Counted from the first letter of the stretch, positions 28,337 through 37,097 are shown. The stretch: DNA of 64,000 bases from Clostridiales bacterium (GCA_019419865.1 JAHZIG010000005.1:87100-151099); one strand, 5' to 3'. The notes: generated from the sequence alone by a model not told the origin. Translations and numbers: made by a program.

Positions 28337-29503
28337 TCAATAATACTCGACCGTCACGGTTTTACCCATTGCTTTAAGACACTCGGCGAGCTCGTCGATC
28401 ATTTTGAGCTTTATGCTGAAATTTATTTTCAGATCTATATGCGCCGTGTTCTTCGCTTTTCCGACGAACAGATTGACGTCCGTCGCCTCTTTGAACAGCA
28501 GCCTCGCAAGTTCCGAAGCCCCGTCGTTTTGCTTTTCCCAGAGAGGGAACATGGAGTTGTCGTCAAGATAATTCTTGGCGTAGTCCAAAACCCTCGACAG
28601 CGTCAGCACGCCTTCGGTCGCAAGGTCTATCCCGTCTATCTTAGAGGTGGGCGGGATGTCGGAGTCGGAGCTCGAGTTCTCGCTCCTCACCTCGGTCCCT
28701 AAATACCGGGCAACTATTTTCGAGGTCGTTCCGCCGCATACTATATGCTTGCCTTCGTTTGAGAAAAACTTCTTCAGCATGATCTCGTCGTTTTCCTTGT
28801 TCTCCGGCGGACCGATACATGCGTTGCAGGTTTTGCGTTTTCTGATCTGCACGGCCACGACGGTCGTATCGTCGCCCGGCTCGTTCGCGTATAAGCGGTT
28901 GCACTCGTCGGCTATCGTGGACGCTATTATCTTGGCGGTCATTTTGTAGTTATAATGGCTTTCCATATATGCTATTATATTCTCGCGCTGCCAGCCGTAA
29001 TTGAGCACGTCGCCGACCCCGGCGTATATCGCGCCGTCGCTCATCGCTATCAGCACGTCGTCGTTTTCAAGGCTTATTTCGGACTCGAAGACGCGCTTGC
29101 CTTCGATCGTCCTGTCTTTCACTTTGTAGTTGAAATTTTTCCCGTTTCTCAGCAGTATTACCAGCGGATTGTCGAACTGGTACATCGTGAGCTCGGTGGT
29201 ATTTTCAAACTTCATTATGGTAAACGTGGAATACGCGACGCCTCGATCCTTACAGACCGGCAGAGTCGCGGCTATTGTGGAAACGCATTCCTCGACGCTC
29301 ATTTCCTCGGCTATCATAGTCGATATTATCTTAGAAGTAAGCGTAGAGAGTATGTTCGCCTTTACTCCGCTTCCGAGTCCGTCGGCGAGTACGACGATGA
29401 GCTCCCCGTTCCTGCCGTTTCTTATCTCAACCATGTCTCCGCAGAGCTGTTCCCCGACATGGTTCAGGCTTATATAGCCTACGTCGGCGAACAGATCACT
29501 CAT
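28337..29503 (-). CDS. SpoIIE/PP2C-type serine phosphatase linked to a sensory hydrogenase
   Basis: A 388-residue protein whose first 220 residues form a PPM/SpoIIE phosphatase: VVLADGLGSGVKAN holds the metal-binding Asp and Gly, AMSDGAIYAG the second Asp-Gly, and EPGDDTTVVAVQI the last. The C-terminal 150 residues have no domain I can name but contain CNACIGPPEN and a region that looks like a regulatory fold. Its ATG overlaps the end of the upstream hydrogenase gene by 8 bases (ATGAGTGA), with AGGAG ten bases before, so translation is coupled. It would dephosphorylate a partner, perhaps an anti-sigma antagonist, when the sensor detects H2 or redox change; this is inference from known gene neighbourhoods. 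Confidence 0.87.
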   Translation of the reverse strand: MSDLFADVGYISLNHVGEQLCGDMVEIRNGRNGELIVVLADGLGSGVKANILSTLTSKIISTMIAEEMSVEECVSTIAATLPVCKDRGVAYSTFTIMKFENTTELTMYQFDNPLVILLRNGKNFNYKVKDRTIEGKRVFESEISLENDDVLIAMSDGAIYAGVGDVLNYGWQRENIIAYMESHYNYKMTAKIIASTIADECNRLYANEPGDDTTVVAVQIRKRKTCNACIGPPENKENDEIMLKKFFSNEGKHIVCGGTTSKIVARYLGTEVRSENSSSDSDIPPTSKIDGIDLATEGVLTLSRVLDYAKNYLDDNSMFPLWEKQNDGASELARLLFKEATDVNLFVGKAKNTAHIDLKINFSIKLKMIDELAECLKAMGKTVTVEYY

Positions 29504-31175
29504 CGCTGAGAGTCTCCTTCAGTCTGGTGAGCGCGATCTTGGTTTCGGCTGTAGTCTCGCCGAGCAGCGACGCTATCTCCTGAACTACGCGCATCTGTTT
29601 TTCGACCACCTTATCCGTTATCTCGACCGCTTTTTTGCTCTGCTCTTCTTTTTTCTCGCGTTCGGTCTCCTCGGCGGTGACGTCCTTCATTATGCTGATT
29701 ATTATTTTGTATTCTGGGTCGTAAACTATCGTCTCTTCGACATATTTACCATATTCGGAAAGGTATTTATTCTTTATCTCGGCGGCCTTGCCGGACGTGA
29801 TATTGTTCACGGCGAACATATAGTCGGTCGGGTCGGTGAGGACGACTATCGGTTCGCCTATTATCTCCTTTACGCGCTTGATATTGAATATCTCCTGCGC
29901 CGCTTTGTTCATCTGCTGTATCTGAAGCTTGTCGTTGAGCACGGTTATGCCGTTGGGCGAACTGTTTATGACCTTGTCCGAGAAGGATTCCGCCTTCTCC
30001 TTAAGATATGGCAGACACATCGTCATGTCGGCCTTGCCTTGGAGAACGGCTATCGCTTTGTCGCGGCAGGTGGGGTAGCCGCAGCTCCCGCAGTTGAGTT
30101 CCTGCTCCGGCGTGAACTTGCCTATGCTGTGCAGGACTTCTTTGATAGCCACTGCGCCGGGGCGCATGACGCGTTTGCCCTCGTAGCTGAACGACTTTGC
30201 CGTATCCTCCTCTTCGGGAACGCTGAAGTCCAGGCCTTTATCCACCGTCTTGCCTATGGTTATACATTCGCTCACATGGTATAATTTATCCCTCTTCATG
30301 ACCGGACCGCCTATACACGAGCCGTCGCAGGCGGACATCTCGATAAAGCAGTCGGATATTGCTCCGCCGGCCACGTCCTCGAGCGCGTTCATGCAGTCGT
30401 CCAAACCGTCTATCGCGAAATATGTGTAATCGTCCTCAAGATCCATGGAGCCGAGTATGCCGCCTCGTATGGGGAAGAGTCTGGCGCGGCCCCGGGTCTC
30501 GTTTTCGGGTTCGCAGTTTTCGATCTCCACCCCGCTCTCCTCAAGCCAGCGGTTCAGCTCGTCGAAAGTCAGCGCACAGTCTATGTATCCGCTCATGCTG
30601 TCCGCTTCGTCCTTTTTAGCGATGCACGGACCTATAAACACCGTCTTGCAGCCGCCGTGCTGTTCTTTCAGAAGTTGACCGTGCGCCTGCATCGGAGAGA
30701 GTACTTTGGCGAGGTAGGGCAAAGCCTCCGGGTATTTTTTCTGTATAAGAGTGTTTACGCTGTGACAGCAGGAGGAGATGATAACCTTCTGCCTCCGGCT
30801 CTTGACCAGCTTTTCGTATTCTTTTTTTACTATGGTCGCGCCGATCGCGGTCTCCTCGACCCCGGCGAAGCCAAGTTTTTTCAGGGCTTTTTCCATAGCC
30901 GTGATATTTACCTTGTAGTTTGAGATATACGAAGGGGCTATGGAGGCGTATACCTCGTCTCCGCTTGCTATAAGCGCTTTTGCGATATCGAGATCGTCTC
31001 TCAGACGCTTAGCGTTCTGAGGACAGTTGACGTAACATCGGCCGCAAAGGATACATTCGTCCTGGATTATTATAGCGTGATGATCCTCCATTTTTATGGA
31101 TTTCACCGGACAAAATCTAATACATTTGTAGCAGTTCTTGCAGTTTGATTTTTTCAATTGAATAGGGTAATCCAC
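29496..31175 (-). CDS. Putative sensory [FeFe]-hydrogenase with PAS domain (group C/D type)
   Basis: The 559-residue protein starts with a two-[4Fe-4S] ferredoxin domain (CKNCYKCIRFCP, CILCGRCYVNCP). The H-cluster domain follows, with L1 SSCCHSVN (His in place of the usual Pro), L2 GPCIAKKDE and L3 EMSACDGSCIGGP. It then has an extra Fe-S motif CGSCGYPTCRDKA with a distant Cys (MTMC), a PAS domain (about residues 400-500, INSSPNGITVLND) and a C-terminal coiled coil. The changed active-site loops and PAS domain mark the sensory rather than catalytic hydrogenases. The start is GTG 31175, eight bases after GGGGGA. It is the first gene of the hydrogenase/phosphatase transcript. Confidence 0.9.
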   Translation of the reverse strand: MDYPIQLKKSNCKNCYKCIRFCPVKSIKMEDHHAIIIQDECILCGRCYVNCPQNAKRLRDDLDIAKALIASGDEVYASIAPSYISNYKVNITAMEKALKKLGFAGVEETAIGATIVKKEYEKLVKSRRQKVIISSCCHSVNTLIQKKYPEALPYLAKVLSPMQAHGQLLKEQHGGCKTVFIGPCIAKKDEADSMSGYIDCALTFDELNRWLEESGVEIENCEPENETRGRARLFPIRGGILGSMDLEDDYTYFAIDGLDDCMNALEDVAGGAISDCFIEMSACDGSCIGGPVMKRDKLYHVSECITIGKTVDKGLDFSVPEEEDTAKSFSYEGKRVMRPGAVAIKEVLHSIGKFTPEQELNCGSCGYPTCRDKAIAVLQGKADMTMCLPYLKEKAESFSDKVINSSPNGITVLNDKLQIQQMNKAAQEIFNIKRVKEIIGEPIVVLTDPTDYMFAVNNITSGKAAEIKNKYLSEYGKYVEETIVYDPEYKIIISIMKDVTAEETEREKKEEQSKKAVEITDKVVEKQMRVVQEIASLLGETTAETKIALTRLKETLSDE

Positions 31176-31280
31176 GATAACATTCCCCCTTTAAATAAAG
31201 CTTATATCTAATGTTCAAACCGATAAAGTTTTCTGTTTCAACGCCGCGAGACCGCCGCGGCCTATAAATCAATTATAATA

Positions 31281-31309
31281 ATTATATAAAATAAAAAGAG
31301 CCTTGTCAA
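31281..31309 (-). promoter_or_regulatory. Consensus promoter of the hydrogenase/phosphatase operon
   Basis: Minus strand TTGACA (31309-31304), 17 bases, TATAAT (31286-31281): a full consensus match, about 105 bases before the GTG start. Confidence 0.85.
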
Positions 31310-31447
31310 TAAACTTATACTTTGAAAAAACAGTAAATCATACAAAATTTTTATCAGTTTTTAGTTGATAATTTTTTGGAATTAATTTGATATCTAAAAA
31401 GAATAGATTTTAATGGAATTGCGCTTGTTTAATAGCAAAATAAGGGC

Positions 31448-31485
31448 GTTAATACCGCTTTCGTTTAGTGGAAAACGGTATTAAC
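31448..31485 (-). terminator. Hairpin after the GH43 gene
   Basis: GTTAATACCG (31448-31457) and CGGTATTAAC (31476-31485) are perfect complements, and inner TTTC/GAAA pairs extend the stem. On the minus strand it is followed by GCCCTTATTTTG, a weak T-tract. Confidence 0.65.
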
Positions 31486-31501
31486 AGAATTTTCCGACGC
31501 T

Positions 31502-32416
31502 TTAATCGCCTAAATATGGTTCGGCGCTGAATTCTATATATGGCCGATCCGATTCGTCGAATTTTATTTCCAACCAAATATAGCCCGAAGAGGAGAGATC
31601 GTCTCGATTCCATCTGTCCATCATAAGTATATATTTACCGTCCTTTTCCAGAACGTACGCGGGCTGTCCGTAAAAAGACTTATCCGCGTCGAGTCCCCGA
31701 AACGGGTTACCGAGAGATTTCCACTCGCCCATGATATTGTCGGCTACGGCAATATCCGCCGCGTTGGGAGACCAGCCTGTGCAGCCGGAGGTTATGCAAT
31801 AATAGCGACCGTTATGCTTAAAAACCGCAGGCGCCTCTCTGGACTGGTTCTTCCCGGTAATCGGATAAACATATATGTTTTCTTCGGTGAAATCCATGTA
31901 GTCTTTTGAGAGCTTTACCGCTCTCAGACACGAATTCCAATGGCTGGCCGTAAATAGGTACGCGTTGCCTTTATCGACAAAAACGCTGAGATCTCTGCTT
32001 TGAAAACCGTTGGGCTTAAAAGAATGCGAAAACCTGAAGTCACCGTCAGGAGTGTCGCAAACGGCGCAGCCGACACGCGCAAATTCATAGCTGCTGTCGT
32101 CTAAATGCATGAACATAATAAATTTTTCGGTTCGTTTGTTATAGACGACCTTAGGTCTTTCGCAAATCTTGTCCCAATATAGCGGATGTGAAGGATCATC
32201 CGTTTCGGGTTTCAAAACAGTTCCGCGGTATTCCCAGTCTTTCAGATCCTTCGACCTGTAGCATGAGACGCCGCATAGCTCCGAACGTCCGGGGCTTATC
32301 ATTTTTCTCTTATCTTCGCCGTACCAGTAATAATTGTCGTCCCACTTGAGTATACAGCCGCCATGAGCTTCGATCCTGTTAGCGTCGGAATCTACCCAAG
32401 CTTCTCCGTTTAGCAT
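31502..32416 (-). CDS. Intracellular GH43-family glycosidase (exo-galactanase-like)
   Basis: A five-bladed propeller enzyme of 304 residues. IEAHGGCILKWDDNYYWYGE, CERPKVVYN, SRDLSVFVD, SREAPAVFKHNGRYYCITS and CTGWSPNAADIAVA resemble GH43 subfamilies 24/34, which include exo-beta-1,3-galactanases and related enzymes. The glutamates of ERPKV and REAPA are candidate catalytic residues, and the canonical N-terminal Asp base of GH43 appears replaced, as in subfamily 24. No signal peptide is present. I chose ATG 32416, nine bases after AAGAAGG; two earlier ATG codons overlap that site. It diverges from an AraC-type regulator that likely controls it. The substrate would be arabinogalactan or pectic galactan fragments. 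Confidence 0.82.
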   Translation of the reverse strand: MLNGEAWVDSDANRIEAHGGCILKWDDNYYWYGEDKRKMISPGRSELCGVSCYRSKDLKDWEYRGTVLKPETDDPSHPLYWDKICERPKVVYNKRTEKFIMFMHLDDSSYEFARVGCAVCDTPDGDFRFSHSFKPNGFQSRDLSVFVDKGNAYLFTASHWNSCLRAVKLSKDYMDFTEENIYVYPITGKNQSREAPAVFKHNGRYYCITSGCTGWSPNAADIAVADNIMGEWKSLGNPFRGLDADKSFYGQPAYVLEKDGKYILMMDRWNRDDLSSSGYIWLEIKFDESDRPYIEFSAEPYLGD

Positions 32417-32496
32417 GTGCATCATCCTTCTTTGATATTTTTAAAACAAATAATAAAAAGTGTGTGTGGTGTTATTATTTGGCGCGTTATGCTATT

Positions 32497-32525
32497 ATAA
32501 TATCACAAAAAATCTCATTCGTCAA
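32497..32525 (-). promoter_or_regulatory. Promoter of the GH43 gene
   Basis: Minus strand TTGACG (32525-32520), 17 bases, TATTAT (32502-32497), about 80 bases before the start. Confidence 0.75.
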
Positions 32526-32560
32526 TTTATTATAAATATTAAATATATTAATTTATTCTA

Positions 32561-32589
32561 TTGAGAATTGGTCAATTTTGTGTTAAAAT
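32561..32589 (+). promoter_or_regulatory. Promoter of the AraC regulator gene
   Basis: TTGAGA (32561-32566), 17 bases, TAAAAT (32584-32589). It is back to back with the GH43 promoter, with 35 bases between the -35 elements. Confidence 0.65.
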
Positions 32590-32660
32590 AATAATATATT
32601 AGTCGATAGAAAATTATTTGCTCCGATACTATATTCAGATTATGAAAAGGGTGATTTTTT

Positions 32661-33488
32661 ATGCTGTTTCCTATACTTCTTGCCAAAACGAAATTATTGC
32701 CGTTTTATATTACCGCGATGGGTGAAAAAGACTTCCAGCGTCCCATAAAAAGACATGACGGCCTGAACGATTACCAGTTTTTGTATTCGATCGAAGGCCG
32801 CGGAAAGTTCATATACGGCGGCGAATCCTACGATATAGGCGAGGGCGGAGCCTTCCTTTTTAAGCCTAACGTGTCTCATGAATACTACGCGGACGGGGAT
32901 ACGTGGAAAACCTGCTGGATCACGTTTAACGGGGATTCGGCGGATTCGCTTTTTGAATATCTCGACTTCGGCGACGCCGAGGTCTTTGATATAAACAAAT
33001 TCGACGACCTCTACGTGCACCTGCGTTCGATACGCAAACATTTCAGCAGCGACGAACTTGACAGAGAGGTGAAGATGTCGCTTGTTTTATATAGGATACT
33101 CGTGCGCTTGTCCGAGATCAAAAACGAACAGCCGAACGAACAGGAACTGTCGAAAAACGAAAAATATCAAAAGCTGGCCCCGCTTATGGAGATGTTGTCC
33201 GAAAAATACTACGAGGATATAAGTCTGGGCGATATGGCGGACGTTCTCGGAATATCGAGAAACCATCTATGCAGACTTTTTAATAACGTCTATCACACGA
33301 CGCCGCTCAAATATTTGACTCAGCTCAGGCTCAATAAAGCGAAATATATGCTTTGCAGTCCGGATAAGATGAAGATAAAGGACATAGCCTACGCCGTGGG
33401 CTTTAACGACACCAGTTATTTCTGCAGCGTCTTTAAAAAGATGGAGGGGAGCACCCCGGAGGAATACAGGAAGATAAATAACTTTTAG
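32661..33488 (+). CDS. AraC-family regulator with cupin sensor domain
   Basis: A 275-residue regulator. The first 110 residues are a cupin-type ligand domain (YQFLYSIEGRGKFIYGGESY, GGAFLFKPNVSHEYYADG). The C-terminal 100 residues are a double helix-turn-helix (LGDMADVLGISRNHLCRLF, then LRLNKAKYMLCSP and IKDIAYAVGFNDTSYFCSVF). It would sense a sugar and activate the divergent GH43 gene. The start ATG 32661 follows AAGGGTGA. The GH43 pairing suggests a galactose- or arabinose-type inducer, which is inference. Confidence 0.9.
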   Translation: MLFPILLAKTKLLPFYITAMGEKDFQRPIKRHDGLNDYQFLYSIEGRGKFIYGGESYDIGEGGAFLFKPNVSHEYYADGDTWKTCWITFNGDSADSLFEYLDFGDAEVFDINKFDDLYVHLRSIRKHFSSDELDREVKMSLVLYRILVRLSEIKNEQPNEQELSKNEKYQKLAPLMEMLSEKYYEDISLGDMADVLGISRNHLCRLFNNVYHTTPLKYLTQLRLNKAKYMLCSPDKMKIKDIAYAVGFNDTSYFCSVFKKMEGSTPEEYRKINNF

Positions 33489-33517
33489 AACGCATAGAAT
33501 TACGATCGATTTATCTA

Positions 33518-33539
33518 CCGGCGCCGGCTTTGGCGCCGG
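33518..33539. terminator. Symmetric GC hairpin between convergent araC and spoIIIAH
   Basis: CCGGCGCC (33518-33525) pairs with GGCGCCGG (33532-33539) around a 6-base loop. It sits between two convergent genes and could stop both, though neither side has a T-tract. Confidence 0.55.
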
Positions 33540-33564
33540 CGCTCATCCATACCAGTCCGCGCTT

Positions 33565-34188
33565 TTATTCGGCGCTGATCTTTATTTGGCTCGGTTTCGC
33601 TCCGGTCTCGGATATTATTATATCTTTGATCTGCGCTACCGACGAGTTATCCAAATTACCGCCCTGAACTATTACCGAAACGGTTCCGTTGCTGATCAGA
33701 GCGAAACAGTCGGAAAAGCCTTTCGCTTTGATCTGGGTCTCTATAGAACTCTCGCGCTCCTGGTTCTCCGTAGCTTCGAGTATACTCTTTTCGGCCTCCT
33801 GCTTTGCGGTCTGGCTCGCGTCCGCGCTGGATTGTATCTCTTTCCAGCTATCCATGGTCTCGCTCCTCTGAGAGTCTCGAGCCTGTCTTGACGCGGCTAT
33901 TCCGGCTCCCGAAAGCTGCGCCGAATCCGTTCCCTGTTCGGGCGCCGCGGTCTGGGAAGCGTCGCCTTCGGTATCGCCGTTCTGTTCGCCCGAGCCGTCG
34001 CCGCCGTTTTCGTCTTCGGCGTCCGAGTCCGAATTTACCGGCATTACGTCCGAGGTCACGCTTACCGATTCCATATCGCCCGAGCCGACCGTCCATCTGT
34101 AATAACCGGCGGCGAGCACAAGAGCGACCAGCCCGAAGGCGAGGAATTGTTTTCCTTTGAATTTGAATTTACGTTTTTCTGTACTCAT
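33565..34188 (-). CDS. spoIIIAH: Stage III sporulation protein AH
   Basis: Part of the channel that joins mother cell and forespore. SpoIIIAH sits in the outer forespore membrane and pairs across the gap with SpoIIQ. The 207-residue protein has one membrane helix (residues 14-31, QFLAFGLVALVLAAGYY) followed by an acidic, Gly/Ser/Asp-rich linker of about 60 residues, a helical segment, and the ring-building C-terminal fold of the YscJ/FliF type (DCFALISNGTVSVIVQGG... IIISETGAKPSQIKISAE). The acidic linker is longer than usual. It is the last gene of the operon, 60 bases after spoIIIAG. Confidence 0.92.
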   Translation of the reverse strand: MSTEKRKFKFKGKQFLAFGLVALVLAAGYYRWTVGSGDMESVSVTSDVMPVNSDSDAEDENGGDGSGEQNGDTEGDASQTAAPEQGTDSAQLSGAGIAASRQARDSQRSETMDSWKEIQSSADASQTAKQEAEKSILEATENQERESSIETQIKAKGFSDCFALISNGTVSVIVQGGNLDNSSVAQIKDIIISETGAKPSQIKISAE

Positions 34189-34248
34189 ATAAATACCCCT
34201 TTATATATAAATTTTATTTTTTCCATGTTTCATAGCCGCGCGGCGAAC

Positions 34249-34884
34249 TCAGTGCGTTATCTTTATCCTATTTGAAGGAATACCGTACAGCGCGCGCACG
34301 GCTTCGTATATTTCGTATTTCACGTTCTCGTCCGCCGCCCCCTCGGCCACGACCAGTATACCGGTCGGAGTCGGAGCCGTTTGAGACAGAACGATCGGCT
34401 CCTGCGAAGATCCCTGCCCGGACATGACGACGCTCTCCTCGGTCTCCGATTCGGTCTGCGTCTCCGCGCCGCCGCCGTCGGATGAAGAATTTCTCGAGGT
34501 CGTTCTGCTGTCCTTAGCCAGCGCCTTTTCGCCGTCGTTTTCAACGTAGATCCTGACGCTGACCTCTCCCGCGCCCTGTATCCGTTCGAGGATCTCTTTA
34601 AGATCCCGTTCGGTCTTGCGCACGTATTCTTCGACTTCGCTATACTGCGTCGGAGTCTGAGGATCTTCGGGTCCCGAGTCGCCGGAGCCGCCGCCTTGAA
34701 AAAAATGCGGAAAGGCGAGCGCCGCTATCGAAGCGATAATTAAAAATACGATTAATTTGTTCACCGGACGTTTGCCGCCGTCGTCGCTTGCCCGTTCGGC
34801 GCCGCCGTCGGACGTTTCGGCTGAATCGCGGTCGGTCTTATCGAGTTTTAAAAATTTAACGAGTCTTTCTAAAAACTTATCCAT
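34249..34884 (-). CDS. spoIIIAG: Stage III sporulation protein AG
   Basis: A 211-residue ring-forming protein of the SpoIIIA-SpoIIQ channel. One membrane helix lies at about residues 43-62 (NKLIVFLIIASIAALAFPHF). The C-terminal ring-building fold contains YVRKTERDLKEILERIQGAG and VSVRIYVENDGEKALA, and the end reads KYEIYEAVRALYGIPSNRIKI. A Ser/Thr/Glu-rich loop at about 130-155 matches the insertion that forms the beta-ring in Bacillus SpoIIIAG. The start ATG 34884 follows GGAGG on this strand. Confidence 0.92.
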   Translation of the reverse strand: MDKFLERLVKFLKLDKTDRDSAETSDGGAERASDDGGKRPVNKLIVFLIIASIAALAFPHFFQGGGSGDSGPEDPQTPTQYSEVEEYVRKTERDLKEILERIQGAGEVSVRIYVENDGEKALAKDSRTTSRNSSSDGGGAETQTESETEESVVMSGQGSSQEPIVLSQTAPTPTGILVVAEGAADENVKYEIYEAVRALYGIPSNRIKITH

Positions 34885-34906
34885 ATGGCGCCTCCGACGT
34901 TGAATT

Positions 34907-35428
34907 TTATCGATCTTCTGCGGATACGTAAATATTCTTTTTATCTACGCCGTAATTTTGATTTATGCTTTCCTTGACGGAGGAGACGAGGTCTTCTTCC
35001 CCGCCGGTTTCGGAGTTCGTATAAACTACGACGTCTACTCTCAGTATCTCGCCGAAATTTTCCTGAGAATCCGAAGTCTCGACCCGCGTTTCAAACGCGC
35101 GACCCGGATATTCCGATTCGAGAGTCGCGGTTATCTTCGCCCCCACGTTCTCACGGTAAATTTTGGTTATATCCTCTCTCTGTCTCTCCTCCATTTGGGA
35201 GTAGGAGGTATAGGCGTTTTCCTGCTCGGATTCGATCTGAGGGATACTCCCGTCTCTGAACCCGCCGAGCAGAGAGACTACGGGGGTTATTATCGATATT
35301 ACAAGGATGAGACCGAGGGCCAGCCGGATATATTTTTTTATCCCGTTTTCGGGCATAAGCATATCGCACATCGAGCCGAAGACTATAACTCCGGCGATCG
35401 TCATCGTCCAATCTCTGAGAGCTTCCAT
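34907..35428 (-). CDS. spoIIIAF: Stage III sporulation protein AF
   Basis: A 173-residue protein with two N-terminal membrane helices (about residues 8-24 and 35-52: ALGLILVISIITPVVSLLGG) and a soluble C-terminal domain with a ring-building-like fold (DITKIYRENVGAKITATLESEYPG, SVKESINQNYGVDKKNIYV). It belongs to the membrane base of the channel. It starts 4 bases after the spoIIIAE stop, which implies coupled translation. Confidence 0.9.
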   Translation of the reverse strand: MEALRDWTMTIAGVIVFGSMCDMLMPENGIKKYIRLALGLILVISIITPVVSLLGGFRDGSIPQIESEQENAYTSYSQMEERQREDITKIYRENVGAKITATLESEYPGRAFETRVETSDSQENFGEILRVDVVVYTNSETGGEEDLVSSVKESINQNYGVDKKNIYVSAEDR

Positions 35429-35432
35429 TTCT

Positions 35433-36638
35433 TCACCGTCCCAGCGCCGCGGCTACGTTTCCTGTGTTGATTATTATAGTAATTATTATTACAAACATTA
35501 CGGTTATCGCCGCAAGCATCGAAAATACGAGGGAGATCGAGTCGGCGAGGCAGGTCAGGCAGGCGGTCGTCTTAGCGTCCGATACCGGCTCGCACATAGC
35601 GGCTATAACTCTGAATACAAAAAGCGACGCCATGATCTTTAAAAGCGGGGTGATCGATATAAAGACGACGATTATTATCCCCACGATACCGACCGAGTTT
35701 TTTATCACGACCGAGCAGTTCATGATCGTCTCCACAGATTCCGACAATATGCCGCCCACGACCGGGATCAGGTTGGACGAGGCGAACTTGGTCAGCTTGA
35801 TCGTAAGTCCGTCGGCTCCCGACGAGGCTATGCTCTGAAGTCCCGCGAAGGCGACGAAGACGGTCAGCAGCACGCTGAGACCGCGCTTTATAAAATTCTC
35901 GAGCAGAGTTACCAGCCGGCTCGCCTTGAATTTATCGGACAGCGAATTGACGATACTGAGCGCGCTGAGCAGCATGACTACAGGTATAAACAGGTTTTGT
36001 ATCAGCGAGACCGAAAGTTCGATTATCGTCAGCAAGACCGGCTCGAATACGGAGGCCGAGACGATCGCGCCGGACGACAACAGCGCGGCCAGCATCAGCG
36101 GAACGATCATCCGCATAAATACGGAGAGGTTTTCCGCCGCCATCGCCGCCGAGGACACCACTTGATAGAACGCGGTCACGGCGACGGACGAGACGAGTAT
36201 TATACATATATAATGCGCTATAACACCTACGCCGTTTTTGCCGAAGCTGTCGTTTAAATTCGTAAGATACGAGCTTACGACCGCAAGGGCGAGGACTAAC
36301 GTCAGCAGTTTAACGCTCGCGTATACTTCGCTTGCGAACGCTTTTATCAGCCAGTTGAGTATATCGGTAACGTTAAAGCTGAGTTCCCCCTTCGCGATCG
36401 AGGCTATCAGCTGCGATATATCCAGATCGGTCGGTAAATTAGGCGAAATATCCGAATACATATCGTTCCACGCCTCTTGCAGGCGCTCGCCGTAGAAATC
36501 CGAGTATTCGTTTATTATCCCGTCGGTCGCGTCCGTCTCCTCGTCCGCCGCGCAGACCGGCGCGGACAGCGTTATAAGGAGGATCAATACGAGCGCGGCG
36601 AGCGTTTTTGTTTTTATTGGCGTTTTATTTATGTTCAT
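35433..36638 (-). CDS. spoIIIAE: Stage III sporulation protein AE
   Basis: A 401-residue polytopic membrane protein with an N-terminal signal-like helix (residues 9-28, ending APVCAAD) and about seven further membrane segments. Examples are LLTLVLALAVVSSYLTNL and VGIVGIIIVVFISITPLLKI. It is the largest membrane component of the SpoIIIA channel complex. Family phrases include SGAIVSASVFEPVLLTIIE and SNLIPVVGGILSESVETIM. It lies 37 bases after spoIIIAD. Confidence 0.93.
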   Translation of the reverse strand: MNINKTPIKTKTLAALVLILLITLSAPVCAADEETDATDGIINEYSDFYGERLQEAWNDMYSDISPNLPTDLDISQLIASIAKGELSFNVTDILNWLIKAFASEVYASVKLLTLVLALAVVSSYLTNLNDSFGKNGVGVIAHYICIILVSSVAVTAFYQVVSSAAMAAENLSVFMRMIVPLMLAALLSSGAIVSASVFEPVLLTIIELSVSLIQNLFIPVVMLLSALSIVNSLSDKFKASRLVTLLENFIKRGLSVLLTVFVAFAGLQSIASSGADGLTIKLTKFASSNLIPVVGGILSESVETIMNCSVVIKNSVGIVGIIIVVFISITPLLKIMASLFVFRVIAAMCEPVSDAKTTACLTCLADSISLVFSMLAAITVMFVIIITIIINTGNVAAALGR

Positions 36639-36675
36639 TTGTAAAAGCCTCGGTACCTCATTTATTGAAGCGGAT

Positions 36676-37080
36676 CTAACTGAAGTATATTATCTGGCGG
36701 ATCAGACTGAGCAAACGGTATACGATCGGCAGAGACATCGCGACGATGATTATCTTCGCGCCGAATTCGATCTTGCTCGCGATCGCGTTTTCGCCGCAGT
36801 CTCTGCACATCTCGGAAGCGAACTGCGCCAGATACGCGACCCCCACTATTTTTATGACGATCTCCATGTACTGGATATCGACGCCCGAGCTCTCGGCTAT
36901 ATCCCTAAATTGATAGATTATGCTTGAAAAATACGGAGCTACAACCGCTATCACGGCGGCCGCCGCCGTTATTGGAATAAGCATAGCGAATTCGGGCCGC
37001 TGTTTTTTGATCAAAAGCGAAAGCAGCGTGGCGATCATGCAGATCCCGATTATCCTGAAAATTTCCATGGCGTTATCCAT
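36676..37080 (-). CDS. spoIIIAD: Stage III sporulation protein AD
   Basis: A 134-residue hydrophobic protein with four membrane helices (IIGICMIATLLSLLIK, MLIPITAAAAVIAVVAPYF and others) and the family phrase DIQYMEIVIKIVGVAYLAQF with CRDCGENAIASKIEFGAKI. The ORF is open for a further 48 codons upstream, but that extension overlaps spoIIIAC and is charged, so I place the start at ATG 37080. An ATG at 37068 is also possible. The length matches the family's usual length of about 130. Confidence 0.9.
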   Translation of the reverse strand: MDNAMEIFRIIGICMIATLLSLLIKKQRPEFAMLIPITAAAAVIAVVAPYFSSIIYQFRDIAESSGVDIQYMEIVIKIVGVAYLAQFASEMCRDCGENAIASKIEFGAKIIIVAMSLPIVYRLLSLIRQIIYFS

Positions 37081-37097
37081 TTTCCCGATCCGCCGCG

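Larger units (their letters stand above)
31176..31501. other. Intergenic region between the sensory hydrogenase and GH43 genes
   Basis: The 326 bases are A+T rich. They hold the operon promoter at 31281-31309 and the GH43 terminator hairpin at 31448-31485. No gene was seen. Confidence 0.6.
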
